A DNA stretch of 6,223 nucleotides, taken from the NCBI GenBank assembly GCA_964638595.1, contig CAZWYU010000006.1, positions 1 to 6,223 of the forward strand, in the 5' to 3' direction. A program made the translations under genes and the position numbers. Source of the DNA: CAZWQR01 sp964638595. Its GTDB lineage: Bacteria > Patescibacteriota > Minisyncoccia > Minisyncoccales > PEYH01. The notes under the pieces were generated by a model that was given only the letters and a program-made list of their open reading frames with translations, was not told where the DNA came from and made no database searches. Shown here in pieces: positions 1 through 5,503 of this stretch (positions are counted from its first letter, which is position 1; the number at the start of each line of letters is the position of its first letter).

Positions 1-2523
1 AAAAATATTTCTACCACAACAATAAATTTGAATGACTGGCAGTTACTGGATAAAGACGAACAGATTAAGGTCATTTTTTCAGAAGATGACATTATTCAAC
101 CCAATCAATTCTATCTTTTAGAGAGGACTGATGATGATACTTTGCCTGATATACTGGCTGATAAAATATATAGTGGGGTATTAGGAAATTCAGAAGAAAC
201 ACTTCGTTTGTTTAATTCTAATTGTGATTTAATTGATGAGGTTATAGCAACAACAACTTGGCCGGCGGGAGACAATGAAGATAAAAAAACAATGGAAAGA
301 AATGAAGATTTAAATTGGCATACTTGTTCTGATAGTCAAAAAGGAACACCGGGAGAAGAAAATAGTCAATTAATAGAAAATGGACAAGAAAACGGACAAA
401 ATAATAACGGACAAAATAACGAAGAACAAACAACAGCCACAACGACAACCACGACTACAGCCACTACTACAGCTACCACTTCAAAGACAACAATTCACAA
501 TAATTTATTAATAACTGAAGTCAGGGCTTTTGGCGACAAAGAATTTATAGAGCTTTATAATCCAACGGACGAAGAAGTTAGTTTAAATAATTTGTGGTTA
601 AGCTATTATTCCAAAGATAGAGACTGGAACAATCCTTTTTTAAACACTAATTTTGCCACCAGTACCATTGCTCCCAAAACCTATTATCTAATCGGTTTTG
701 GTGATTTTTTAGAGAAAAATTGTGATTTCAAGCCATATAAAAGCAATTTATCAGATGACAATGGATCTATTGCCTTGTTTTCTGGTAATCCTAAAAATGC
801 CAGCACTAGCCAAGAGGCAAAAGATTTGAAAATAGATGCCTTGGGTTGGGGAGAGACTTTAGTAAAAGAAAAAGAACCAGCAGTTGTTTTAGAAGACAAA
901 AGCTTATCTAGAAAAATTGAGCCAGACACAGAAGGAAAACTTCAATATATAGATACAGACAATAACTTAAATGATTTTGAAGCTCAAACTTCCACGCCGG
1001 GGGCGATAAATCTGCATAATTATAGTGACTTAGATAACGACGGTATTATTGATTCTTATGACGCCACTACAACTATTTCAGCTACCAGTACTCTTGAAGC
1101 CGGAGAATATTATTTTAATAATTTAGAAATTATTGAAAATGGTTGCCTAAATCTTTTATCTAACCCCAGTTTATCAGGCTTCAAAGGAGTAAAAATTATA
1201 GCAAATAATATTATAATTGATTTTCAAGCCCAAATTAGTGCTGATAAAAACGGCTATAAAGATAAAATAGCAGTAGAAAAAGACTATTTAGAACCCAAAA
1301 CACTGGGCTCTGCTGGCGCTGATAATCCGGCTAACCAATGTTGTTTAGAAAGACCCGGTGGCAATGGCGGAGGAGCAATAATTTTAGAGATAGCTAATGT
1401 TTTAAATATTAAAGGAATTATTTCAGCTAATGGTGAAGATGGCTTAGACAAGGGAAGCTACGGCTGTGCAGCTACTGATGCTGGCAATGGAGGAAGTATT
1501 TATATCACCACAGATATTTTAAAGGGAAATGGCTTAATTGAAGCTAATGGAGGCAATGGTTATACTACTGGCGACTCTGGAAATGGCGGTCAAATTGCTC
1601 TTTATTTTCAGAAAAACCAATTTATAGGAAAAGCCAATGCTTATGGAGGAAAAAGAGAAGGGCAAATTGGCAATACTGGCACTGTTTATGTTAATTCTTC
1701 CAATTCCCTATTTTTAAAAAACATAGATATAAGAGGAGTTTATCCCTTAAATAAAGATTTAACTGGCTTAGCAGAGCTTGTCTTTGCAACTACCACATTA
1801 GAGGCTAGTTCCAGTTTGAATATGCAAGCTGATAATTTTGTACTAAAAAATACTGTTTTTTCTAACGAACCAAAGGAAATTTTCAATATTAGTGCTAAAG
1901 ATATTAACCTTTTCAATTCAAATATCAAATCTAATTTGGATGTAAAAAGCGATAATTTTTTAATAGATCAAAATTCAATAGTTTCAGCAAATGCTCTAGG
2001 TTATCAAACAGATGAAGGCCCGGGTTGTGGAACTACAGCTCATAGCGGAGGCAGCTATGGCGGAATAGGCGGTGGAAATAGCACAACTTCAATATATGGA
2101 ACAAGTAGCCAGCCTCTTGACTTTGGTTCAGGAGGCAAGGGAAATCCTAGAAATTGTTGTTGTCTTGCCCGGCCGGGTGGAGCTGGCGGTGGAAAAATTA
2201 TTGTTGAACTTTCAGGCAACCTAATAATTGACGGAGAGTTAACAGCTAACGGCGAAGATGGTTTAGACCAGGGAAGTTATGGTTGTGCAGCTACTGGCGG
2301 AGGAAGCGGAGGTTCAATTTATTTAACTCTTAATCAATTAACAGGAAGCGGTTTTATTGAAGCTAATGGAGGGAATGCTTTTTCTGTTGGCAGAGCAGGC
2401 GGTGGAGGTAGAATTGCAATATATGGAGACGTTTCTTCTTTTAATGGATTGATAGAAGCCAATACTGGTATTCATAGTAATCAATCTTATCAAGGGACAG
2501 ACGGAACCGTATTCATCAAATAA
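1..2523 (+). CDS. Large surface protein with lamin-tail domains and duplicated Gly-rich module (5' partial)
   Basis: The frame is open to the left edge, so the true start and any signal peptide lie outside; the TTG at 28 is inside a domain and is not a believable start. Counting from the window's first codon (840 residues): residues 1-118 resemble a lamin-tail domain (DWQLLDKD, TMERNEDLNWHTC, GTPGEENS). Residues 120-165 are a Gln/Asn- then Thr-rich linker. Residues 167-340 are a second lamin-tail domain (LLITEV, FIELYNP, KIDALGWGE, DFEAQTSTPGAIN). DLDNDGIIDSYD at 343-354 looks like a thrombospondin-3-type Ca2+ motif. Residues 445-565 and 718-840 are two copies of a Gly-rich module ending GTVYV/GTVFI. 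Lamin-tail domains occur in many secreted bacterial proteins, so a cell-surface or adhesive role is likely but inferred. There is no enzyme motif. Cysteines (CC, GC) recur at matching places in both modules. Confidence 0.88.
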   Translation, partial: KNISTTTINLNDWQLLDKDEQIKVIFSEDDIIQPNQFYLLERTDDDTLPDILADKIYSGVLGNSEETLRLFNSNCDLIDEVIATTTWPAGDNEDKKTMERNEDLNWHTCSDSQKGTPGEENSQLIENGQENGQNNNGQNNEEQTTATTTTTTTATTTATTSKTTIHNNLLITEVRAFGDKEFIELYNPTDEEVSLNNLWLSYYSKDRDWNNPFLNTNFATSTIAPKTYYLIGFGDFLEKNCDFKPYKSNLSDDNGSIALFSGNPKNASTSQEAKDLKIDALGWGETLVKEKEPAVVLEDKSLSRKIEPDTEGKLQYIDTDNNLNDFEAQTSTPGAINLHNYSDLDNDGIIDSYDATTTISATSTLEAGEYYFNNLEIIENGCLNLLSNPSLSGFKGVKIIANNIIIDFQAQISADKNGYKDKIAVEKDYLEPKTLGSAGADNPANQCCLERPGGNGGGAIILEIANVLNIKGIISANGEDGLDKGSYGCAATDAGNGGSIYITTDILKGNGLIEANGGNGYTTGDSGNGGQIALYFQKNQFIGKANAYGGKREGQIGNTGTVYVNSSNSLFLKNIDIRGVYPLNKDLTGLAELVFATTTLEASSSLNMQADNFVLKNTVFSNEPKEIFNISAKDINLFNSNIKSNLDVKSDNFLIDQNSIVSANALGYQTDEGPGCGTTAHSGGSYGGIGGGNSTTSIYGTSSQPLDFGSGGKGNPRNCCCLARPGGAGGGKIIVELSGNLIIDGELTANGEDGLDQGSYGCAATGGGSGGSIYLTLNQLTGSGFIEANGGNAFSVGRAGGGGRIAIYGDVSSFNGLIEANTGIHSNQSYQGTDGTVFIK
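1333..1695 (+). repeat. Gly-rich module, copy 1 (protein-level repeat)
   Basis: This 121-codon module starts at NQCCLERPGG and runs through SANGEDGLD, GSYGCAAT and IEANGGNG to GTVYV. By hand alignment about 50 of the first 75 residues match copy 2 at 2152-2520. The 13-mer TGTGCAGCTACTG is identical at 1465-1477 and 2284-2296. The regular hydrophobic/Gly pattern suggests stacked beta turns. The similarity probably begins earlier, near 1189, where IDFQAQISADKNGY resembles the stretch before copy 2. Confidence 0.8.
2152..2520 (+). repeat. Gly-rich module, copy 2 (protein-level repeat)
   Basis: This 123-codon module starts at NCCCLARPGG, then SANGEDG-type turns, GSYGCAAT, IEANGGN, GGGGRIAIYG and GTVFI, and ends at the stop codon. 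It parallels copy 1 over its whole length. It is preceded by a Gly/Ser stretch (GPGCGTT, GGSYGGIGGG, near 2020-2080) that copy 1 lacks. The order GGSYGG, GSGG, GGAGGG, ANG, GGSI, GGRIAIY is one I associate with large secreted repeat proteins in diverse bacteria. Confidence 0.8.
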
Positions 2524-2529
2524 TTTAGT

Positions 2530-2565
2530 TTGTGCACCATCCGGGGAAGTAGAAGGGGAGCACAA
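2530..2565 (+). other. Hairpin in the 3' untranslated region
   Basis: TTGTGC (2530-2535) pairs with GCACAA (2560-2565). An A/A mismatch then separates it from a CC/GG continuation (2537-2538 with 2557-2558). The loop is long and contains two GGGG runs. It starts 7 bases after the stop codon and lies just before the terminator. It could protect the 3' end of the mRNA; no known RNA family is recognised. Confidence 0.4.
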
Positions 2566-2588
2566 CTAATGAAATGGGGTTTTATAAC

Positions 2589-2614
2589 AAGAGGGGATTT
2601 GCCCCCTCTTTTTT
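2589..2614 (+). terminator. Rho-independent terminator of the surface-protein gene
   Basis: AAGAGGGG (2589-2596) pairs perfectly with CCCCTCTT (2603-2610) around a 6-nt loop, followed directly by TTTT. The 8-bp GC-containing stem plus U-run is a textbook intrinsic terminator. It separates the surface-protein gene from the next operon. The opposite strand has no T-run, so it should work in one direction only. A second AAGAGGGGG at 2620-2628 could compete for the same C-rich arm. Confidence 0.85.
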
Positions 2615-2635
2615 AAAACAAGAGGGGGTAAGCTC

Positions 2636-2663
2636 TTTACAAAACTTCTAAATTAGTTAAAAT
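2636..2663 (+). promoter_or_regulatory. Candidate vegetative (sigma-70-type) promoter
   Basis: TTTACA (2636-2641) and TAAAAT (2658-2663) each match the -35 and -10 consensus at five of six positions, with a 16-bp spacer. It lies directly after the terminator and about 27 bases before the ATG at 2690, so transcription would start near 2670. In an AT-rich genome such matches arise by chance, but the position is ideal. Confidence 0.5.
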
Positions 2664-2689
2664 CAAGTTAGAAAAATTAATAAGAGATT

Positions 2690-3283
2690 ATGGACTTAAG
2701 TCTCAAAGCTTTTCATATGGAGGGAGGTGGTTTTGTCATTTTATTATTAATTGTTTTTATTTTAGCTGGTCTGGGCACTTTTGTTTATTTAGAGTCTACG
2801 AACAGTCTTTCTGGTTATAAGTTCAATATGTTTTCCAGCATTGGTAGCGATGAATTTCCTGTTTTAGAAGAAACATCAGATGAGATTAAAGAAAATGGAG
2901 AGCTATCTATTGGCTTGATAGACGAAGAAACTGAAGAAGAAGATTTAACCGCTGATATAGAAGAACCCATAGAAGAACCCATTAAAAAAGATTTTTTTGA
3001 AAAGATTGCCCAAAAAGGAGATAGTGTTACTACTTTAGCCAGAGAAGTTGTTACAGAATATTTAGAAGAAAATAGTCTTGATTTATCAAAAGAGCATAGA
3101 GTATATATAGAAGACTATATTCAAAAAAGAATTGGAGATTTCAGTCTTGATATTGGAGAAAGCTTAAAAATTTCAAAAGAGTTAATAACTCAAGGCATTG
3201 AAAAAGCAGAAGAACTTACCCAAAATCAGTTAGAAGAACTTGAAAATTATTCAGAACTAGTTTTTAATCCTCCACTAGATTAA
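2690..3283 (+). CDS. Single-pass acidic membrane protein of unknown function
   Basis: I do not recognise a named family. The 197-residue product has a short N-terminus followed by one hydrophobic span at about residues 15-34 (FVILLLIVFILAGLGTFVYL). Residues 52-100 are very acidic (EETEEEDLTADIEEPIEEP). Residues 100-195 are predicted helical and charged. The span lacks a clear cleavage site, so it is more likely an anchor with the acidic part outside. The ATG at 2690 has only a weak AAGAG upstream; the second ATG at 2717 would still keep the membrane span and cannot be excluded. It is the first gene after the candidate promoter and ends 13 bases before the DNA-binding protein gene, so the two are probably cotranscribed. 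The link to the sigma system is by position only. Confidence 0.8.
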   Translation: MDLSLKAFHMEGGGFVILLLIVFILAGLGTFVYLESTNSLSGYKFNMFSSIGSDEFPVLEETSDEIKENGELSIGLIDEETEEEDLTADIEEPIEEPIKKDFFEKIAQKGDSVTTLAREVVTEYLEENSLDLSKEHRVYIEDYIQKRIGDFSLDIGESLKISKELITQGIEKAEELTQNQLEELENYSELVFNPPLD

Positions 3284-3296
3284 GCTTAATTTAAGT

Positions 3297-3860
3297 ATGA
3301 ATTCTGTGAATATTTTAGCCGATTTTATTTCAGCTACGCTTGCTTTATACCGAGTAACCGAACTTCTACCAAAAGAAGAACCTTTGCGCCTAAAGATGCG
3401 TGAGTTGAATAATAGTATTTTAGAAAATCTTTTTTTTACCAATAAAAAGGAAGCTCAAAGGCAAATTGATTTACTTTTAGTCTATTTTAGTCTTGCATTG
3501 AATCAAAATTGGGTTAAAGAAAAGAATTTTTTGGTTTTAAAAAGGCAATATCAGAAAATTAGAGAGAAATTAGATAGTTTAGAGGAAGCAAAACAGCCGA
3601 AGCAACCGGTTAAAAAAGGGCAAAAAACCCTTCATAATTCCTTAAATTCCAAAAAATCAAGACAACAAGAGATACTTGAAATGATAAAAGAAAATCAAGG
3701 CAAAATAGATTTAGAGCAGTTGAGGGAAGAATTTACTAATATCAGCACCAGAACCTTAAGGCGGGATATGAATTCTTTAGTAGACAAAGGACTGGTTAAG
3801 AGAGTGAGAAAAGGCAAAAAGGACATAGACTATATTTTAAAAAATAATGCGGACAAATAA
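3297..3860 (+). CDS. DeoR-type winged-helix DNA-binding protein
   Basis: The 187-residue product has an N-terminal helical region (residues 1-95, with LPKEEPLRLKMRELNN) and a basic Lys/Gln/Pro linker (96-120). A C-terminal winged helix spans about 122-181: RQQEILEMIKENQGKID, then the likely recognition helix in STRTLRRDMNSLVDKGLV (150-167) and a basic wing. The 'SxRTLRRDxxxLxxxGLV' pattern is typical of the DeoR/HTH_11 type. Classical DeoR regulators carry this domain at the N-terminus followed by a sugar-phosphate sensor; here it is C-terminal and no sensor is present. Ligand binding by the N-terminal part is unknown. No clear Shine-Dalgarno precedes the ATG. The gene stands 13 bases after the membrane protein gene and 43 before the sigma gene, so regulation of the sigma gene is an attractive inference. 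Confidence 0.85.
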   Translation: MNSVNILADFISATLALYRVTELLPKEEPLRLKMRELNNSILENLFFTNKKEAQRQIDLLLVYFSLALNQNWVKEKNFLVLKRQYQKIREKLDSLEEAKQPKQPVKKGQKTLHNSLNSKKSRQQEILEMIKENQGKIDLEQLREEFTNISTRTLRRDMNSLVDKGLVKRVRKGKKDIDYILKNNADK

Positions 3861-3887
3861 TATTTTATGTCCGAATTGATGTCCGAA
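3850..3887 (+). promoter_or_regulatory. TGTCCG cluster: candidate operator before the sigma gene
   Basis: CGGACA (3850-3855) and TGTCCG (3868-3873) form an inverted repeat. The 9-mer ATGTCCGAA occurs twice in direct orientation (3867-3875 and 3879-3887), starts 12 bases apart. The first half-site overlaps the last codons of the winged-helix gene; the last one touches the Shine-Dalgarno of the sigma gene. As RNA, CGGACA could pair with either TGTCCG copy. The likely binder is the adjacent winged-helix protein, by position only. Confidence 0.5.
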
Positions 3888-3892
3888 AAGGA
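3888..3892 (+). promoter_or_regulatory. Ribosome binding site of the sigma gene
   Basis: AAGGA lies 11 bases before the ATG at 3904. The spacing is slightly long but supports this start. It directly abuts the last TGTCCGAA copy, so a protein or RNA structure on that motif could block translation. Confidence 0.5.
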
Positions 3893-3903
3893 TTTTTTAA
3901 TAA

Positions 3904-4398
3904 ATGGTGAATGAAAAGAGAAAATTTTCTAAGATTTATGATAGATACATAGATAGTATCTATCGTTTTATCTTTATAAAAGTGAGTTCTAGCGAAACAG
4001 CAGAAGACTTGACTTCTGAAGTCTTTTTAAAAAGCTGGGAAAAATACAGACAGAAAAAGGATATTAAAAATCCTAGGGCTTATATTTATAAAATAGCCAG
4101 AAATTTGGTTATTGACTTTTATAGAGAAAGAGGACAAACTACTATTGTGTCCATTGAAGAAAAGAAAATAGAGATTAAATCAGATGAGGACATAGAAAAG
4201 GAACGACAAGAAAAAGAAAGTTTAAATAATATTAAAAAAGGATTAGCTAAATTAAAGCCAGAATATCAAGATATTGTTATCTTTCGCTATGTTGAAGGCT
4301 TGCCATTAAGGGATATTGCTAAAATTATGGACAAAAGTTATGGTTCTACAAGAGTTATGCTTCATCGGGCAATGAAAGAGCTAAAAAAGATAATTTGA
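3904..4398 (+). CDS. ECF-type RNA polymerase sigma factor (sigma-70 family)
   Basis: The 164-residue product directs RNA polymerase to a dedicated set of promoters and has only the two domains of ECF sigma factors. Region 2 covers about residues 8-78: IYDRYIDSIYRFIF, AEDLTSEVFLKSW (33-45), and the -10 recognition helix YIYKIARNLVIDFYR (60-74). A charged linker (79-106) follows. Region 4 is at 107-164, with LKPEYQDIVIFRYVEGLPL and the helix-turn-helix at about 133-160. Region 1.1 and region 3 are absent, as expected. Length is normal. The start is supported by AAGGA upstream. Its stop codon TGA lies inside the first unit of an 8-nt tandem array. The downstream gene has an ECF-like promoter and anti-sigma topology, so this is probably a self-regulated pair. 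The inducing signal is unknown. Confidence 0.95.
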   Translation: MVNEKRKFSKIYDRYIDSIYRFIFIKVSSSETAEDLTSEVFLKSWEKYRQKKDIKNPRAYIYKIARNLVIDFYRERGQTTIVSIEEKKIEIKSDEDIEKERQEKESLNNIKKGLAKLKPEYQDIVIFRYVEGLPLRDIAKIMDKSYGSTRVMLHRAMKELKKII

Positions 4399-4440
4399 TA
4401 ATTTGTGAATTTGACGATTTGTAGATTTGTTAATTTGTTC
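4393..4440 (+). repeat. Octamer tandem array, six units of ATTTGNNN
   Basis: ATTTG starts at 4393, 4401, 4409, 4417, 4425 and 4433, an exact 8-nt period for six units. The three bases between are variable. The array begins inside the last codons of the sigma gene and covers its stop. It forms the left side of an imperfect inverted repeat: TGATAATT (4396-4403) matches AATTATCA (4463-4470), and TAATTTG (4431-4437) pairs with CAAATTA (4445-4451) around a 7-nt loop. There is no T-run, so it is not a standard terminator. Confidence 0.85.
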
Positions 4441-4444
4441 TTTC

Positions 4445-4468
4445 CAAATTATCTAATTGTCTAATTAT
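4445..4468 (+). repeat. Inverted octamer units, three copies
   Basis: CAAAT (4445), CTAAT (4453) and CTAAT (4461) keep the same 8-nt period and are roughly the complement of the ATTTG units before them. Together with the 4393-4440 array they could fold into a long imperfect AT-rich hairpin in the transcript or as cruciform DNA. Confidence 0.65.
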
Positions 4469-4473
4469 CATCG

Positions 4474-4508
4474 AATTACCAATTACGGATTACGAGTTAC
4501 GGATTACC
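4474..4508 (+). repeat. Heptamer tandem array 1, five units of RRTTACS
   Basis: Five adjoining 7-mers: AATTACC, AATTACG, GATTACG, AGTTACG, GATTACC. TAC falls every 7 bases (4477, 4484, 4491, 4498, 4505). The array follows the octamer block by only a few bases. It has no reading frame of note. Confidence 0.85.
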
Positions 4509-4523
4509 TTCTTTTTATATGCT

Positions 4524-4565
4524 ATACAATATACGAAATACGAAATACGGGATACGAAATACGAA
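4524..4565 (+). repeat. Heptamer tandem array 2, five units of ATACGRR plus one degenerate
   Basis: ATACGAA at 4531, 4538, 4552 and 4559 with ATACGGG at 4545 make five perfect-period units; ATACAAT at 4524 is a degenerate sixth. Aligned on TAC, this array and the one at 4474-4508 share the unit TACGRRW, so they appear to be two versions of one repeat family. The array ends 14 bases before the -35 element of the ECF promoter, with a G-rich stretch (4568-4579) between. Confidence 0.88.
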
Positions 4566-4579
4566 ACGGGTGGGGGAGG

Positions 4580-4607
4580 TGTAACATTTCAAGTATTTCT
4601 CCGTCTA
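4580..4607 (+). promoter_or_regulatory. Candidate ECF sigma promoter
   Basis: TGTAAC (4580-4585) and CGTCTA (4602-4607) are separated by exactly 16 bp. An AAC-containing -35 and a CGTC/CGTCTA-type -10 with about 16-17 bp spacing are characteristic of ECF promoters and unlike vegetative ones. The predicted start, near 4612-4615, leaves a leader of about 15 nt that begins at the ribosome binding site. I saw no second TGTAAC/CGTCTA pair before the other genes in the window. Confidence 0.65.
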
Positions 4608-4613
4608 CTAAAT

Positions 4614-4619
4614 AAGAGG
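4614..4619 (+). promoter_or_regulatory. Ribosome binding site of the membrane (anti-sigma-like) gene
   Basis: AAGAGG stands 8 bases before the ATG at 4628, the clearest Shine-Dalgarno in the window, and fixes the start. Confidence 0.65.
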
Positions 4620-4627
4620 TTAATAAT

Positions 4628-5338
4628 ATGGAGGAACACCAAATTATCAAAAATTTAAAGACATTGAGAGCTATAGAGCCAAAAAATGAGTGGAAAAATA
4701 GCTTTAAAAGTGAACTTTTTGGTTTAGAAGCACCCCGAGAAAATAATTTTTTTAGGGGTTTTTTGCCGTCTTTTAATTTTAAATTAGCGCCGGTGGCTAC
4801 ATTTTTAGCTATAATGATTTTATTTGCCGGTCTTTTGATTAATTTTACAAAAGAGGAAAGTCCGGAGACTGTTCAGGAAATTCAAAAAACACAAGAACCT
4901 CAAAGCTATCTTGTTTTGATAGAAACAAAACTAGATGGAATTAAGATGCCAGAAGATATGTTTGAAGTTACAGATATGATGAAAAAGGCAGAAAAAGAAA
5001 TAGACGAAAGCGCTGATAATCCCAAAGAAAGCGCTGAAACTGCCCAGAAAGTAGCTAATATAAGCAAGAAAGTAAAAGAAATAGAAGAAAGATTGGGAGA
5101 AGGAGCAAAAAGCTTGAGAGATTCTGCCAATGTTTTAACCAGCAAAACAGCAGAGATTTTAGAGCAAAACATTCAAAACACCAACCAAGAAATAAAGAAT
5201 ATGGTAGCTGACGAAATAAATGAATATGAAACAAAGACTTTAAATAATCCACAGCTTGAACTTTTCAATCAGGCAAAAAAGTATTATAATAACAACCAAT
5301 TTGAATTAGCTTTGGAAAAACTTTTTGAAATAAAATAA
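4628..5338 (+). CDS. Single-pass membrane protein, probable anti-sigma-like partner of the ECF sigma factor
   Basis: The 236-residue product has a short N-terminal cytoplasmic segment (1-52, IIKNLKTLRAIEPKNEWKNS), one membrane span at about 53-73 (LAPVATFLAIMILFAGLLIN) with basic residues before it and acidic ones after, and a long outside part. That outside part (75-236) is predicted largely helical, with coiled-coil-like Lys/Glu heptads (MMKKAEKEIDES, ISKKVKEIEERLGEG), and ends in a TPR-like helix pair (LFNQAKKYYNNNQFELALEKL). The size and position resemble membrane proteins found after ECF sigma genes in Parcubacteria (DUF5667-like, from memory, not confirmed). No zinc-binding HxxxCxxC anti-sigma motif is present, so direct sigma binding is unproven. 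Topology, the ECF promoter and adjacency support an anti-sigma or sensor role. It could instead be simply a target of the sigma factor. Confidence 0.8.
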   Translation: MEEHQIIKNLKTLRAIEPKNEWKNSFKSELFGLEAPRENNFFRGFLPSFNFKLAPVATFLAIMILFAGLLINFTKEESPETVQEIQKTQEPQSYLVLIETKLDGIKMPEDMFEVTDMMKKAEKEIDESADNPKESAETAQKVANISKKVKEIEERLGEGAKSLRDSANVLTSKTAEILEQNIQNTNQEIKNMVADEINEYETKTLNNPQLELFNQAKKYYNNNQFELALEKLFEIK

Positions 5339-5341
5339 TAG

Positions 5342-5503
5342 ATGGATAGTAAAGACATTGCAATAAAAAACAATTAACAACCGAAACCGTTGATTGTGGT
5401 CGACCAGCGGTCTTTATAAATTAAATCAACGAAGAAACTTTTGCTTGAAAAAGTAAAAGAAAAGGTCGAATTAGAGAAAGGTCAATTATTAAATAATCGT
5501 TAA
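5342..5503 (+). pseudogene. Possible decayed C-terminal extension in frame with the preceding gene
   Basis: After the stop at 5336-5338 the same frame continues with TAG (5339), a 10-codon stretch from ATG 5342, TAA at 5375, 13 codons, TAA at 5417, then IKSTKKLLLEKVKEKVEL and on to NNR before TAA at 5501. The last stretch has a coding-like, helical composition similar to the preceding protein. This could be a remnant of a longer protein, or chance in AT-rich DNA. No start codon with a ribosome site is visible. Confidence 0.2.
5371..5431 (+). promoter_or_regulatory. Leader region with two mutually exclusive stems
   Basis: CAATTAAC (5371-5378) can pair with GTTGATTG (5389-5396, one G-U). Alternatively CGTTGATT (5388-5395) pairs perfectly with AATCAACG (5424-5431). 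The second stem encloses the palindrome TGGTCGACCA (5397-5406) and a small GACC-AGC-GGTC hairpin (5402-5412) followed by TTT, which is a weak terminator at best. No known riboswitch is recognised. Confidence 0.35.

Noticed and set aside
28..30. TTG at 28 as the start of the first gene.
   Set aside because: The frame is open to position 1 and the lamin-tail domain is already under way, so the start lies outside the window.
242..448. Minus-strand open frames at 242-448, 684-929, 1740-1928, 2338-2565, 4906-5172 and 5055-5252.
   Set aside because: All but the end of 2338-2565 lie inside well-supported plus-strand genes, and none has a domain or ribosome site; their hydrophobic look comes from the complement of Lys/Glu-rich codons.
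430..492. The ACN-rich DNA stretch as a DNA-level tandem repeat.
   Set aside because: It is a Thr/Ala-rich protein linker with mixed third codon positions, so it is explained by coding.
2569..2616. A 15-codon frame from ATG 2569 (MKWGFITRGDLPPLF) with GGAG 8 bases upstream.
   Set aside because: It runs straight through the terminator hairpin, which explains its sequence, and the peptide has no recognisable feature. The ribosome-site match comes from a G-rich region.
2524..2689. A tRNA or other known RNA gene, suggested by GCACCA near 2534.
   Set aside because: There is no cloverleaf, no T-loop consensus and no matching acceptor arm; the GCACCA is part of a simple hairpin.
4393..4565. A CRISPR array.
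   Set aside because: The repeat units are only 7-8 bases with no spacers of 25-40 bases, and no cas gene is nearby.
5402..5415. GACC-AGC-GGTC-TTT as the terminator of the anti-sigma-like gene.
   Set aside because: A 4-bp stem with a 3-base U-run is too weak to call on its own; it is mentioned only within the leader structure.
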